A DNA stretch of 64,000 bases from Tellurirhabdus bombi (GTDB lineage: Bacteria; Bacteroidota; Bacteroidia; Cytophagales; Spirosomataceae), in NCBI RefSeq assembly GCF_021484805.1, contig NZ_CP090557.1, positions 2,430,001 through 2,494,000 of the forward strand. Direction: 5' to 3'. Under the pieces are notes generated by a model. That model saw nothing but the letters and a program-made list of their open reading frames with translations, was not told the origin of the DNA and made no database searches. This document shows positions 15,443 through 24,373 of this stretch, piece after piece; within the stretch, counting starts at the first letter, position 1, and every line of letters starts with the position of its first letter. Both the position numbers and the translations under genes were made by a program.

Positions 15443-18220
15443 ATGAAAAAACTATACTGGATTTGGTTGCTCATTTACTTGGTAGCTAAACAAACCTCAC
15501 TGGCTCAATCGTATTGTGGTACTCCGGCTCAGACACCTCAAAAGCAGGAGCAGATAAACGCCGTAATTGCCCGCTTAAAAGGTGTGAGTGCCAAGAGCAT
15601 AGCTAACGGAGCCATTACCTACGTTCCGGTGAAAGTGCACTTTATCCGGCGGAGTGACGGGAGCGGTGGGGCAGACGTGGCGCGCCTGCTGAGTAGCTTT
15701 GCCGGTATGAACGCCCGCTTTCTGGTCTCCGGTATTCAGTTTTTTCTGGTAGGTCCGCCGACTTTGATCAACAACGACAACTTTTACGATTTCAATTGGG
15801 AAACAGACTATAACGAGCTGGTAACTACCTATCGTTTGGCAACGGCGGCCAATCTTTTCATTCCGGGACGATTCACCATCGGTGGGTATGAGTATGGTGG
15901 CTATGGCAGTGATCACGTCTTTCTGACTGCCTCGAATTTATCCCCCGCGTTGCTAACACACGAATTTGGCCATCACTTTTCCCTGGCACACCCCTACGAA
16001 TCGGTGACGGGGCGAGAATTGGTAGCACGAACCAACTGCACCACGGCGGGCGACCAGCTTTGTGATACTCCCGCCGATCCGTGGGATTTGCCAGGCGGCA
16101 GCTCCTCGGATGATGGAACCTGCACGTACAAAGGCACGGTGCTCGATCCTCAGGGAAACCCATACCAGCCAATGATGGATAATGTAATGTCGGGTTGGGC
16201 CTGTTCGCGTTCGGCAGCTTCACGCTTTACGGCAGGTCAGAACCAGCGCATGGCTGACTATCTGGCATACCGGTTGCAAAATCCAAGCCCGGATCGAAAT
16301 TATACCTTCACGCCCGGCCCAACTACCGCGCCAACGGCGCTCACGGTAACGACGGCCAACGGTCAGGCTGTGTTGACTTGGCAGGATAATACAGGCAATG
16401 CAGCGGGATATTTGGTCGAAAAAGCAATTAGTACGCCGGATGCCTTTACCGCTATTGGTGGTGTTGTCCCCACCGAAAGGCGGTTTGTCGATCCCAATGT
16501 TAGGTCAAATACCGATTATTATTACCGGATTCGGCCAGCCAATACCCGAACGGAGGCTTTAAGTAATCAGGTGCAGTACAATCCGGGAACTGTTTACTGT
16601 GTACCGGCGTATTTCCAGCCTTTCACGGGTTCAACCAGTACGGCCTACAACGGGATCGACGGCGTAACTCTCCGGGATGAGTCGGGGCAGACCTTACTTT
16701 CCAACATCAATACGGGCATTGCGGTAGGCTCTTATACGGATTATTCAACGCGGATTCAGTCGGCTACCCTGACGGCTGGCAGCACCTATTCGATCACCTT
16801 AACGGGAAAATACCAGATTGTTAGCCAGCAAAATGTGGCCGTCTGGATTGATTTGAACCGGGATGGTGTTTTCAGCGCTTCTGAGCGCATTCTGGCCCCG
16901 GAAGCCCGGATGCAGTCGGGGAGTGTCCTGACGCTTTCGTTTACAGTACCGACCTCGCTTTCGGCCGGACCATCCCGCTTGCGGGTGCGAACGTCCAACC
17001 TGATAAGCCCAGATCCGTCTTCGGTTGCCGATCCCTGTAGCTTTTTGTATGGCAATGGGGAGGCAGAAGATTATGCCGTTACTTTAAGACAGAACTGCCA
17101 GCTTCCTTCGGCAATTGCTTCAGGTACGGGCACGATCAATCCCGGACAGGCGGGGCAAATAGCCATTGCGCTAACCGAAAGTGGGCCTTGGAGCCTGACA
17201 CTGGCCGCGAGCAACGGCGAACGATATCCACTTACTGCCAACCAAAATCAGCTTTATCTGAGCTTATCGCCCACACAAACAACTACGTATTGGGTCACCG
17301 CTGTACAAAATGCCTGCGGTACGGGCGTGAGTTCTGGAACGGCTACCATCACGGTGCGCACCTCGTGTCCGCCGCCGACAGCTGTCATTTCTGGTGGAGC
17401 AACCATCAATCCCGGACAGGGTGCCGCGCTGGATGTAATGCTGACGGGCATGAGTCCGTTAAGTTTGACCCTAACGGGCAGCAACGGCGAATTTTATCCG
17501 ATGACCGTCACAATCAATCGGTTTACGCTTAGCGTTTCGCCCACAACGACAACGACATACCAGATTTCAGGCATTCGAAATACGTGCGGGCGGGGAACCA
17601 CCTCTGGGTCAGCCACCATTACCGTACGAACCTCGTGTCCACCGCCTACCGCCACCATTTCGGGTAACGCCACGATTGTGCAGGGACAGTCGGCTCCGCT
17701 CACGGTTGCGCTCACGGGCGACCGGCCATACAGCCTTACCCTAACCAATAGCAGCGGTGAAAATTTCCCCATAACGGTGCCAATTAATCAGGTTTCGATT
17801 AATTATGCACCGACGCAGACAACGACCTACTGGGTGCGGGCAGTACGAAACACCTGCGGTTACGGCACCACGACCGGAACGGCCACCATCACCGTGCTTT
17901 CCTCCGCCAGCAGTCGCGTGGCTGCCCGAGCTAGTGCTGGAGAAGAAAGGAGCAACGAAGCCATGGCGATGCAGGTTTACCCGAATCCGGCTATCAGGGA
18001 TATTTCGGTTGATTATTTATTGAGGGAAGGAGGTCCCTTGTCGATTGTTCTCCTCAACCCGCAAGGGCGCGAAGTTAAAAAGCTTCTGGAGGAGGCTTGG
18101 CGCCCAGCCGGACCGTTTATAGAGCGATTTGATTTAGCCGAACTTCCCGAAGGATTTTATTTTTTACATCTTCAGACAGCCAAAGACCGGCAGGTTCAGA
18201 AAATTGTGATCAGTCGATAA
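15443..18220 (+). CDS. Secreted M43-type metalloprotease with type IX secretion domain
   Basis: 925 residues with a signal peptide ending near SLAQ (residue 22). The peptidase domain has the zinc motif HEFGHHFSLAH (ligands His173, His177, His183; catalytic Glu174) and a Met-turn NVMSG, as in cytophagalysin/pappalysin peptidases. A fibronectin-III-like domain (about 295-380) follows, then a GEVED domain (about 385-548, VWIDLNRDGVFS and GEAEDYAV). Next are three 90-residue repeats beginning CQLP/CPPP, and a C-terminal sorting domain (from about 844, VYPNPAIRDISVDY, ending KIVISR). It is probably secreted by the type IX system and surface-anchored or released. It stands alone between purA and clpX. 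Confidence 0.92.
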   Translation: MKKLYWIWLLIYLVAKQTSLAQSYCGTPAQTPQKQEQINAVIARLKGVSAKSIANGAITYVPVKVHFIRRSDGSGGADVARLLSSFAGMNARFLVSGIQFFLVGPPTLINNDNFYDFNWETDYNELVTTYRLATAANLFIPGRFTIGGYEYGGYGSDHVFLTASNLSPALLTHEFGHHFSLAHPYESVTGRELVARTNCTTAGDQLCDTPADPWDLPGGSSSDDGTCTYKGTVLDPQGNPYQPMMDNVMSGWACSRSAASRFTAGQNQRMADYLAYRLQNPSPDRNYTFTPGPTTAPTALTVTTANGQAVLTWQDNTGNAAGYLVEKAISTPDAFTAIGGVVPTERRFVDPNVRSNTDYYYRIRPANTRTEALSNQVQYNPGTVYCVPAYFQPFTGSTSTAYNGIDGVTLRDESGQTLLSNINTGIAVGSYTDYSTRIQSATLTAGSTYSITLTGKYQIVSQQNVAVWIDLNRDGVFSASERILAPEARMQSGSVLTLSFTVPTSLSAGPSRLRVRTSNLISPDPSSVADPCSFLYGNGEAEDYAVTLRQNCQLPSAIASGTGTINPGQAGQIAIALTESGPWSLTLAASNGERYPLTANQNQLYLSLSPTQTTTYWVTAVQNACGTGVSSGTATITVRTSCPPPTAVISGGATINPGQGAALDVMLTGMSPLSLTLTGSNGEFYPMTVTINRFTLSVSPTTTTTYQISGIRNTCGRGTTSGSATITVRTSCPPPTATISGNATIVQGQSAPLTVALTGDRPYSLTLTNSSGENFPITVPINQVSINYAPTQTTTYWVRAVRNTCGYGTTTGTATITVLSSASSRVAARASAGEERSNEAMAMQVYPNPAIRDISVDYLLREGGPLSIVLLNPQGREVKKLLEEAWRPAGPFIERFDLAELPEGFYFLHLQTAKDRQVQKIVISR
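17096..17905 (+). repeat. Three tandem 270-bp coding repeats in the M43 protease gene
   Basis: Repeat starts at the Cys codons 17096, 17366 and 17636 are spaced exactly 270 bases (90 residues). Each unit encodes C-x-x-P, an N/V-x-G-Q turn, a SLTLxxSxGExxP strand, TxTTTYxxxxxxNxCGxGxxxGxATITV. Units 2 and 3 are nearly identical at their 5' boundary. These are Ig-like stalk domains. Confidence 0.88.
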
Positions 18221-18330
18221 AGCAGTGCCGGGTAAGCTGATAAACTTGATTTCAGGCGCGATAACTTGCCGAATCATAAATGAGCCGTTAAGGTTCTTCG
18301 CTTAAATTCCTGTGGTTCTTAAAAAAAGCA

Positions 18331-18338
18331 TAACTTTG
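18331..18338 (+). promoter_or_regulatory. Possible -7 element for clpX
   Basis: TAACTTTG fits TAnnTTTG, about 126 bases upstream of the clpX start in a 243-base gap. The -33 element is not clear. Confidence 0.35.
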
Positions 18339-18463
18339 TAGTAAGACGACAACGAATGGATGGTCGTTCTTTTTTGCCAATTATCCCACCCTTTACGGAA
18401 CCTTCAGCGGCAAAAAATACCTTGTAAAGAAACCGTTAGAACAGTTAGTTATTTTACTGCTAC

Positions 18464-19699
18464 ATGCCAAATATTAGTTGCTCATTTTGCGGACGGCGAA
18501 AGAACGAAGTGATGTTGCTGTTGTCGGGTATCGATGCCCACATTTGCAATTATTGTATTGAACAAGGGTATCAGGTTGTGCTGGAAGAAACCCGCCCTAA
18601 ACGATCGACCTCCACCGAACGGCCCAAATTCAATCTGATGAAGCCGTTGGCGATGAAAGAATACCTCGATCAGTATGTGATTGGCCAGGACGAAGCCAAA
18701 AAGGTAATGACCGTGGCAGTATATAACCATTACAAACGCCTGATGCAGCCGCAATCGGGCGATGAGGTACAGATTGAAAAATCGAACATTATCATGGTTG
18801 GGGAAACGGGAACGGGTAAAACTTACCTGGCTCGTACCATTGCCAAGTTGCTGGAAGTACCGTTTTGTATCGCCGATGCAACCGTAATCACGGAAGCGGG
18901 CTACGTGGGTGAAGACGTTGAAACGATCCTGACCCGCCTGTTACAGGCTGCCGATTATAACTTGGAGAACGCCGAACGGGGTATTGTTTACATTGATGAA
19001 ATTGACAAAATAGCCCGTAAATCCGATAATCCGTCCATCACGCGCGACGTCAGCGGCGAAGGCGTTCAGCAGGCGTTGCTGAAATTGCTGGAAGGCTCGG
19101 TCGTAAACGTTCCGCCGCAGGGTGGTCGCAAGCACCCCGACCAGAAAATGATTGCCCTGAATACCGAGAACGTACTGTTCATTTGCGGAGGGGCTTTTGA
19201 TGGCATTGATCGCCACATTGGCAAGCGCATCAACACGCGGCCAATGGGCTTTTCCGGAACTCGTCCGCTGCACGACTCCCTCGAGCGGGGACACCTGATG
19301 CGGTACGTATCGGCGCAGGACTTGAAATCGTTCGGTCTGATTCCCGAATTGATTGGCCGATTGCCTGTTTTAACGCACCTGGAGCCACTTAACCGGGAAG
19401 CGCTGCGGCGTATCCTTACCGAGCCTAAAAATGCGCTGACGAAGCAGTACCAAAAGCTGTTCCAGATGGAAGAAATTGAGCTGATCTGGGACGACTCTGC
19501 CCTGGATTACATCGTTGATCAGGCGCTGGAATACAAGCTGGGCGCACGCGGTTTGCGGTCGATTTGTGAGTCGATCATTACCGATGCGATGTTTGAACTG
19601 CCTTCATCGGCGGGGATCAAAGAGTTCGTCGTTACGCTGGATTATGCACAGGAGAAGTTCGGTAAATCGTCCTTTCAGGTCTTCCGCTCAGTCGCCTAA
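18464..19699 (+). CDS. clpX: ATP-dependent Clp protease ATP-binding subunit ClpX
   Basis: 411-residue AAA+ unfoldase that feeds ClpP. The N-terminal zinc-binding domain has Cys6, Cys9, Cys28 and Cys31. Walker A is GETGTGKT (113-120) and Walker B is VYIDEIDK. The family segment [13 protein letters not shown] and the C-terminal small domain ([12 protein letters not shown]) are present. The ClpP-docking loop reads MGF where E. coli has IGF, a conservative change. The gene is monocistronic, ends at a strong terminator, and lies far from clpP on the opposite strand. Confidence 0.97.
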   Translation: MPNISCSFCGRRKNEVMLLLSGIDAHICNYCIEQGYQVVLEETRPKRSTSTERPKFNLMKPLAMKEYLDQYVIGQDEAKKVMTVAVYNHYKRLMQPQSGDEVQIEKSNIIMVGETGTGKTYLARTIAKLLEVPFCIADATVITEAGYVGEDVETILTRLLQAADYNLENAERGIVYIDEIDKIARKSDNPSITRDVSGEGVQQALLKLLEGSVVNVPPQGGRKHPDQKMIALNTENVLFICGGAFDGIDRHIGKRINTRPMGFSGTRPLHDSLERGHLMRYVSAQDLKSFGLIPELIGRLPVLTHLEPLNREALRRILTEPKNALTKQYQKLFQMEEIELIWDDSALDYIVDQALEYKLGARGLRSICESIITDAMFELPSSAGIKEFVVTLDYAQEKFGKSSFQVFRSVA

Positions 19700-19727
19700 T
19701 TGATATTTAAATAATTTTATATTGTCG

Positions 19728-19760
19728 AAAACCCCGATTTTTTGAAAAAATCGGGGTTTT
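19728..19760 (+). terminator. Terminator after clpX
   Basis: Almost perfect palindrome: 16-base arms 19728-19743 and 19745-19760 around one base, with a CCCCGA/TCGGGG core and T-run, 28 bases after the clpX stop. Confidence 0.9.
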
Positions 19761-19847
19761 CTATTAAAAAGGATTTAACAAACTACGGGGTTATGGCGTT
19801 AGGACTTCAAATACGATTATTTCATATTTAACTATCCAGTCACCCCT

Positions 19848-20489
19848 ATGAGAACGCTTACCCAACTGTCGGTTTATGCATTGCTAACGACAACCTTGTT
19901 TACTGCTTGTAGCCGTCAGGTTGCAACCTACCAAAAAATGCCTGTAGAACGCTTTGTTTCTCAAGCACCCGTAGAAAAACCAGCGGTTCAGGCAGAGAGC
20001 CAGATTGCGGCTGTCGAAACTCCCGTAGCCGTGGCTCAGCCCGCTACGCAACCAACCGAGAAAGAGCAGATAAAAGCAGTCGAAAAACAATTTAACGAAG
20101 CCGTAGCAAGCGCTCGTAAGGAAGGCAAACTGGCCGATAGCAAAAAGCTGGAAAAACGGATTGCCCGCGTACAGAACCTGTTAGCCGAAGCAAGCAAAAA
20201 AGCAGCGGTTACACCAACGGGTGCAGCATCGGAGCAAGTAGCTACGGCGAAAAAAGCCAATTTCATGGAGCGGATGATGCTCAAGAAAATGGATAAAAAA
20301 CTTAAGGCGAGCCTCGCACCGGAAGATACGAAGAAGGCACAGGCCGTAAGTGGTTTAACGCGTCTTGGGGTAATCATCGCCATCATCGGTTTAATCTTGA
20401 TCTTTATCCCGGGTCTTGGCTGGCTAGGATCGATTGGTATCGTAGTCGGTTTGGTACTGATCCTGCTTGACCTGCTGGATGTCGCCTGA
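19848..20489 (+). CDS. Lipoprotein with coiled middle and C-terminal double membrane helix, unknown function
   Basis: 213 residues, not recognised. The N-terminus is a lipoprotein signal with lipobox LFTAC (Cys21). The middle (about 45-150) is rich in Ala, Glu, Lys and Gln with likely helical or coiled segments. The C-terminus has two closely spaced hydrophobic helices, VIIAIIGLILIFIPGLGW and IGIVVGLVLILLDLL, separated by a Gly-rich turn. Thus it has a lipid anchor at one end and a hairpin membrane anchor at the other, an arrangement that could bridge or deform membranes (inference). It is monocistronic, between two terminators. Confidence 0.8.
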   Translation: MRTLTQLSVYALLTTTLFTACSRQVATYQKMPVERFVSQAPVEKPAVQAESQIAAVETPVAVAQPATQPTEKEQIKAVEKQFNEAVASARKEGKLADSKKLEKRIARVQNLLAEASKKAAVTPTGAASEQVATAKKANFMERMMLKKMDKKLKASLAPEDTKKAQAVSGLTRLGVIIAIIGLILIFIPGLGWLGSIGIVVGLVLILLDLLDVA

Positions 20490-20513
20490 TAATCAAGAAT
20501 CTATTGTTTGATA

Positions 20514-20545
20514 AAAGTCCCAGGTTGGAAACGGCCTGGGACTTT
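20514..20545 (+). terminator. Terminator after lipoprotein gene
   Basis: Perfect 11-base arms 20514-20524 and 20535-20545 with a 10-base loop, 25 bases after the stop codon. Confidence 0.85.
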
Positions 20546-20574
20546 AACGGGCCGCCGTTACGGGGAAGAAAACT

Positions 20575-21306
20575 ATGGAAACAAAACCTACCCTGGTGCT
20601 CATTCATGGTCACGGCGTCGATTCGTCGGTCTGGGATGATGTTGTGGCTCAACTAGCTGGAGAGTATTCCATTATCAAGCCGGATTTCTCGCGCTTATCC
20701 GAGCATGAAACCATCGAAGCCTATGCCGAACGACTTTATAGTCTTTTGCAGGGTGCTCAGGTTAATTCCTGCGTGGTCATTGGACATTCAATGGGGGGCT
20801 ACATTGCACTGGCGTTTGCCGAACAGCATCCGGAGATGATTCTCGGTTTGGGGTTGTTTCATTCGACAGCGTTTGCCGACGACGAGTCCAAAAAGGAAAA
20901 ACGGCAAAGCGACGTCAAGGCGCTGGAAGAGCAGGGGAGTAAGGTTTTTATTGAAAAGGTAATGCCCAACATGCTGGGCGATTCCTACAAGAAGAGCAAG
21001 CAAGAAGCGACGGACGTGCTGATTGAAAAATTTAGCAACTTGCCGGCCGAAGCACTGGCGGCGGGCGTAAAGGCAATTGCCGGTCGCCCCGATAGAACAG
21101 GCGTTTTGAAAAATGCTTCTTTCCCGGTCCTGATCATTGCCGGCAGAGAAGACAGTGTAATTCCTTTCGAAAAAAGCGAAGCCTTATTTGATTTGCCACA
21201 AAACGCCCGGCCTGTGGTACTGGAAACGTCGGGCCATCTGGGAATGATAGAAGCGCCGGAAGAGGCCGTGAAAATCATCCGGAAATTCATGTCTGAACTG
21301 GGTTAA
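20575..21306 (+). CDS. Alpha/beta-fold hydrolase
   Basis: 243 residues of the alpha/beta hydrolase fold. The oxyanion region is LIHGHGVDSSVWDD, the nucleophile elbow GHSMGG has Ser72, the acid is in IIAGREDSVIP and the catalytic His in ETSGHLGMIEAPEE. There is no signal peptide, so it is cytoplasmic. The substrate cannot be told from sequence; small esters or lactones are typical. It ends in a strong terminator before the arginine genes, so it is probably not part of that operon. Confidence 0.9.
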   Translation: METKPTLVLIHGHGVDSSVWDDVVAQLAGEYSIIKPDFSRLSEHETIEAYAERLYSLLQGAQVNSCVVIGHSMGGYIALAFAEQHPEMILGLGLFHSTAFADDESKKEKRQSDVKALEEQGSKVFIEKVMPNMLGDSYKKSKQEATDVLIEKFSNLPAEALAAGVKAIAGRPDRTGVLKNASFPVLIIAGREDSVIPFEKSEALFDLPQNARPVVLETSGHLGMIEAPEEAVKIIRKFMSELG

Positions 21307-21346
21307 GGTACCAGAAACTCGTCAACGGATACTTTATCAAGAGGAC

Positions 21347-21373
21347 AGGAAGCGAATGCGCTTCCTTTTTTTG
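21347..21373 (+). terminator. Terminator after the alpha/beta hydrolase
   Basis: Arms 21347-21354 and 21359-21366 around a 4-base loop, followed by seven Ts. Confidence 0.88.
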
Positions 21374-21474
21374 TTTTTAACAAAATTTACCGCAGGAATG
21401 CGTAAACTTGCGGAATTTTAGACGGAATCACCCAGTTATTAAAAGGAACTGGAACATGATAATTTAAGTCAGCG

Positions 21475-22602
21475 ATGCTATTTAACGTATATCCGCTTTA
21501 CGACATTGAGCCGGTAAAGGCGCAGGGCAGTTATTTGTGGGACACCAAAGGAGACCGGTATCTGGACCTGTATGGTGGCCACGCGGTTATTTCAGTAGGG
21601 CATACTCATCCGCACTACGTGGCGGCTCTGACCGATCAGTTGAGTAAGATTTCGTTCTACTCAAACTCGGTGAAGGTGTCCATGCAGGAAGAATTAGCCA
21701 CCAAATTAGGAGCGTTATCTGGCTATACGGACTACGCGCTGTTTTTGTGTAATTCGGGTGCCGAAGCCAACGAAAACGCCCTGAAGCTGGCGTCTTTTCA
21801 CAATGGCCGGACCAAAGTGGTTTCCTTCAAAAAATCATTTCACGGCCGGACGGCTGGTGCGGTGGCCGTTACGGACAACCCGGCTATCGTTGCGCCGATT
21901 AATTACAACGAGCACGTTACTTTTCTGCCTTACAACGATGTAGAAGCCGCCCAGAACGGAATCACCGACGAAACCTGTGCCGTTATTGTGGAAGGAATTC
22001 AGGGCGTAGGCGGGATTAACGTTGCTTCGGACGAATTTTTGCAAGCTCTCCGCCGCCGTTGTGATGAAACAGGAGCCATCCTGATTCTGGATAGTGTGCA
22101 GTGCGGTTATGGGCGTTCTGGTCAGTTTTTCTCACATCAATTCAGTGGCATCGATCCCGATCTGATTACCATGGCGAAAGGCATGGGCAATGGCTTCCCA
22201 ATCGGTGGGGTGCTCATCTCGCCCAAGTTCAAAGCGACTTACGGGATGCTCGGAACTACCTTTGGTGGAAACCATCTGGCCTGCCGGGCGGCCATTGCCG
22301 TGTTGGACATCATGAAAGAAGAGTCGCTGATTGACAACGCGGCCAAAGTCGGTGAGCACCTGATGAAAGGTATTGAGCAGATTGGCGGTTACAAAGAGCT
22401 ACGGGGCCGTGGTTTGATGATTGGCATCGAGTATGATTTCCCGGTAGAAACCTTGCGGAACAGCCTCTTATTTGACCATCATATTTTTACAGGTGTTGCG
22501 GGTAAGCACACGCTCCGTTTGTTACCTTCTTTGGCGCTTCGCATCGAAGAAGCCGATGTGTTCCTAGAAGCACTCAGCAAAGAAGTGAAAGTTGTTTCCT
22601 GA
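21475..22602 (+). CDS. argD: N-acetyl- (or N-succinyl-) ornithine aminotransferase
   Basis: 375 residues, class III PLP aminotransferase. Visible are LYGGHAVISVGHTHPHYV, the cofactor phosphate segment SGAEANENALKLA, the aspartate region ILDSVQCGYGRSGQFF and the PLP lysine Lys235 in MAKGMGNGFPIGG. It converts N-acyl-glutamate semialdehyde to N-acyl-ornithine in arginine synthesis. It is followed on the same strand after 30 bases by the carbamoyltransferase, then argB, forming a three-gene arginine operon. Whether the acyl group is acetyl or succinyl cannot be read here (see the carbamoyltransferase). Confidence 0.92.
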   Translation: MLFNVYPLYDIEPVKAQGSYLWDTKGDRYLDLYGGHAVISVGHTHPHYVAALTDQLSKISFYSNSVKVSMQEELATKLGALSGYTDYALFLCNSGAEANENALKLASFHNGRTKVVSFKKSFHGRTAGAVAVTDNPAIVAPINYNEHVTFLPYNDVEAAQNGITDETCAVIVEGIQGVGGINVASDEFLQALRRRCDETGAILILDSVQCGYGRSGQFFSHQFSGIDPDLITMAKGMGNGFPIGGVLISPKFKATYGMLGTTFGGNHLACRAAIAVLDIMKEESLIDNAAKVGEHLMKGIEQIGGYKELRGRGLMIGIEYDFPVETLRNSLLFDHHIFTGVAGKHTLRLLPSLALRIEEADVFLEALSKEVKVVS

Positions 22603-22632
22603 AGTAATAATGGCGCTGATCTGCCCCAAAAG

Positions 22633-23580
22633 ATGACTGATTTTCTTTCAATTCAAGACGTAACAAGTATTGATTCCCTGATTCAGGAAGGTTTGAATGC
22701 CAAGCAGAACCCTTTCGCTAACCAGCACCTGGGCCAGCGGAAAACAATGGGTTTAATCTTTTTCAACTCTAGCTTACGCACGCGGCTCAGCACGCAGAAA
22801 GCCGCGCAGAACCTGGGAATGAACGTCATGGTGATGAACGTCGGCCAGGATAGCTGGGGGCTGGAAATGGAAGATGGAGTGATCATGAACGGCGATAAGG
22901 CCGAACACGTTAAAGAAGCCGCGGCGGTGATCGGGCGTTACTGCGACGTAATCGGCATTCGTGCGTTTGCGGGCCTACAGGATCGGGAAAAAGATTATAG
23001 CGAACAGGTATTAAGCCAATTTAAAAAATACGCGGACGTGCCTCTTGTAAACCTCGAATCAGCAACGCGCCATCCGTTGCAGTCTTTGGCGGACTGCATA
23101 ACAATTGAAGAATTTAAAACGAAAAAACGCCCAAAGGTGGTGCTGACCTGGCTGCCACACTTCAAAGCCCTGCCGCAGGCGGTTGCCAATTCATTTTGCG
23201 AATGGATGAATCACCGGGATGTTGAACTGGTCGTAACCCATCCGGAAGGGTATGAGCTAGCCCCCGAATTTGTTGGCGATGCCTACGTGACACACAACCA
23301 GGCGGAAGCGTTTGAAGGCGCGGATTTCATTTATGGTAAAAACTGGTCTTCCTACACGCAATACGGAAAGGTACTGACGCAGGATTCGTCCTGGATGATG
23401 ACAATGGATAAATTGGAACGTACCGATAACGGTAAATTCATGCATTGTCTGCCCGTGCGCCGGAACATGAAAGTAACTGATGAAGTATTGGATAGCCCGC
23501 AATCACTTGTTATTGAACAAGCTGCCAATCGCGAATGGTCGGCGCAGGCTGTGTTGACGGAGATTTTACAAAGCTTATGA
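22633..23580 (+). CDS. argF': N-acyl-L-ornithine carbamoyltransferase (acetyl/succinyl type, ArgF')
   Basis: 315 residues of the transcarbamylase family specific for N-acylated ornithine rather than ornithine. The carbamoyl-phosphate loop is FFNSSLRTRLS, and HPLQSLADC, VLTWLPHFKALP and the C-terminal HCLPVRRN are typical of the AOTC/SOTC branch. The reaction is carbamoyl phosphate plus N-acyl-ornithine to N-acyl-citrulline. The position that separates acetyl (Glu92 in Xanthomonas) from succinyl (Pro90 in Bacteroides fragilis) users is Ala90 here (NGDKAEH). The stop overlaps the argB start by 4 bases. The assignment to the branch is firm; the acyl specificity is open. Confidence 0.92.
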   Translation: MTDFLSIQDVTSIDSLIQEGLNAKQNPFANQHLGQRKTMGLIFFNSSLRTRLSTQKAAQNLGMNVMVMNVGQDSWGLEMEDGVIMNGDKAEHVKEAAAVIGRYCDVIGIRAFAGLQDREKDYSEQVLSQFKKYADVPLVNLESATRHPLQSLADCITIEEFKTKKRPKVVLTWLPHFKALPQAVANSFCEWMNHRDVELVVTHPEGYELAPEFVGDAYVTHNQAEAFEGADFIYGKNWSSYTQYGKVLTQDSSWMMTMDKLERTDNGKFMHCLPVRRNMKVTDEVLDSPQSLVIEQAANREWSAQAVLTEILQSL

Positions 23581-24368
23581 ATACCCTCACTGTTATAAAA
23601 ATAGGCGGGAATGTTATTGACAATTCCGACGCCTTAAAACGCTTCCTCACTGGTTTTGATACCCTGCCAAACGACAAGATACTGATTCACGGCGGTGGAA
23701 AGGTGGCTACGCAGGTGGCCGAAAAGCTGGGGGTGCAAACCACCATGGTTGAGGGGCGTCGCATTACCGACCAGCCCATGCTCGATGTCGTAACCATGGT
23801 CTATGGCGGTTTGGTGAACAAGCAGATTGTTGCTCAATTGCAGGCCCTCTCAACCAATGCCATTGGGGTAACAGGTGCCGACGCGGGTTTGGTACTCTCC
23901 AAAAAACGGGAGATTGGCGAAATTGATTATGGCTTTGTGGGGGATGTGGTAAAAGTCAACTCCGGCCAAATCCAGTACTTTCTGCGCCAGAACTTAACGC
24001 CTGTCTTTGCTCCGCTCACTTTTGACCGAACAGGTGCGATCCTGAATACAAATGCCGATACAATGGCTTCATCCATTGCGGTAGAAATGGTGCGGCACAA
24101 CGAGGTAACGCTAGTCTACTGCTTCGAGAAAAAGGGCGTTCTGTCCAATCCTGATGATGACGACAGCGTTATTGCTGAGTTAACGCCGGCTTCCTATGCC
24201 GATTATAAAGCCACTGGCGTAATCAACAAAGGCATGATTCCTAAGCTGGATAACGCGTTTAAAGCCCTGGAAAATGGCGTCAAGCGCGTGATTATCTGCC
24301 ACGCGGATGAGTTAGACAAAGCCGTTACTGAAGGAGCAGGAACCGTGCTGAAGAGCAACCCCAACTAA
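23577..24368 (+). CDS. argB: N-acetylglutamate kinase
   Basis: 263 residues, amino acid kinase fold. The Gly-rich phosphate loop near the N-terminus is TVIKIGGNVIDN and the substrate loop is LIHGGGKVATQVAEKLG. Further motifs are VGDVVKVNSGQ, a substrate loop with ILNTNADTMASSIA, and GMIPKLDNAFKALENGV. It phosphorylates N-acetyl- (or N-succinyl-) glutamate in arginine synthesis. I chose the ATG at 23577, which overlaps the preceding stop as ATGA. A start at 23535 would add 14 residues that overlap the carbamoyltransferase and fall outside the domain. Confidence 0.94.
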   Translation: MNTLTVIKIGGNVIDNSDALKRFLTGFDTLPNDKILIHGGGKVATQVAEKLGVQTTMVEGRRITDQPMLDVVTMVYGGLVNKQIVAQLQALSTNAIGVTGADAGLVLSKKREIGEIDYGFVGDVVKVNSGQIQYFLRQNLTPVFAPLTFDRTGAILNTNADTMASSIAVEMVRHNEVTLVYCFEKKGVLSNPDDDDSVIAELTPASYADYKATGVINKGMIPKLDNAFKALENGVKRVIICHADELDKAVTEGAGTVLKSNPN

Positions 24369-24373
24369 CTAGA

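Noticed and set aside
23535-23576. Upstream start for argB
   Set aside because: Inside the carbamoyltransferase gene; ATGA overlap at 23577 is the standard arrangement.
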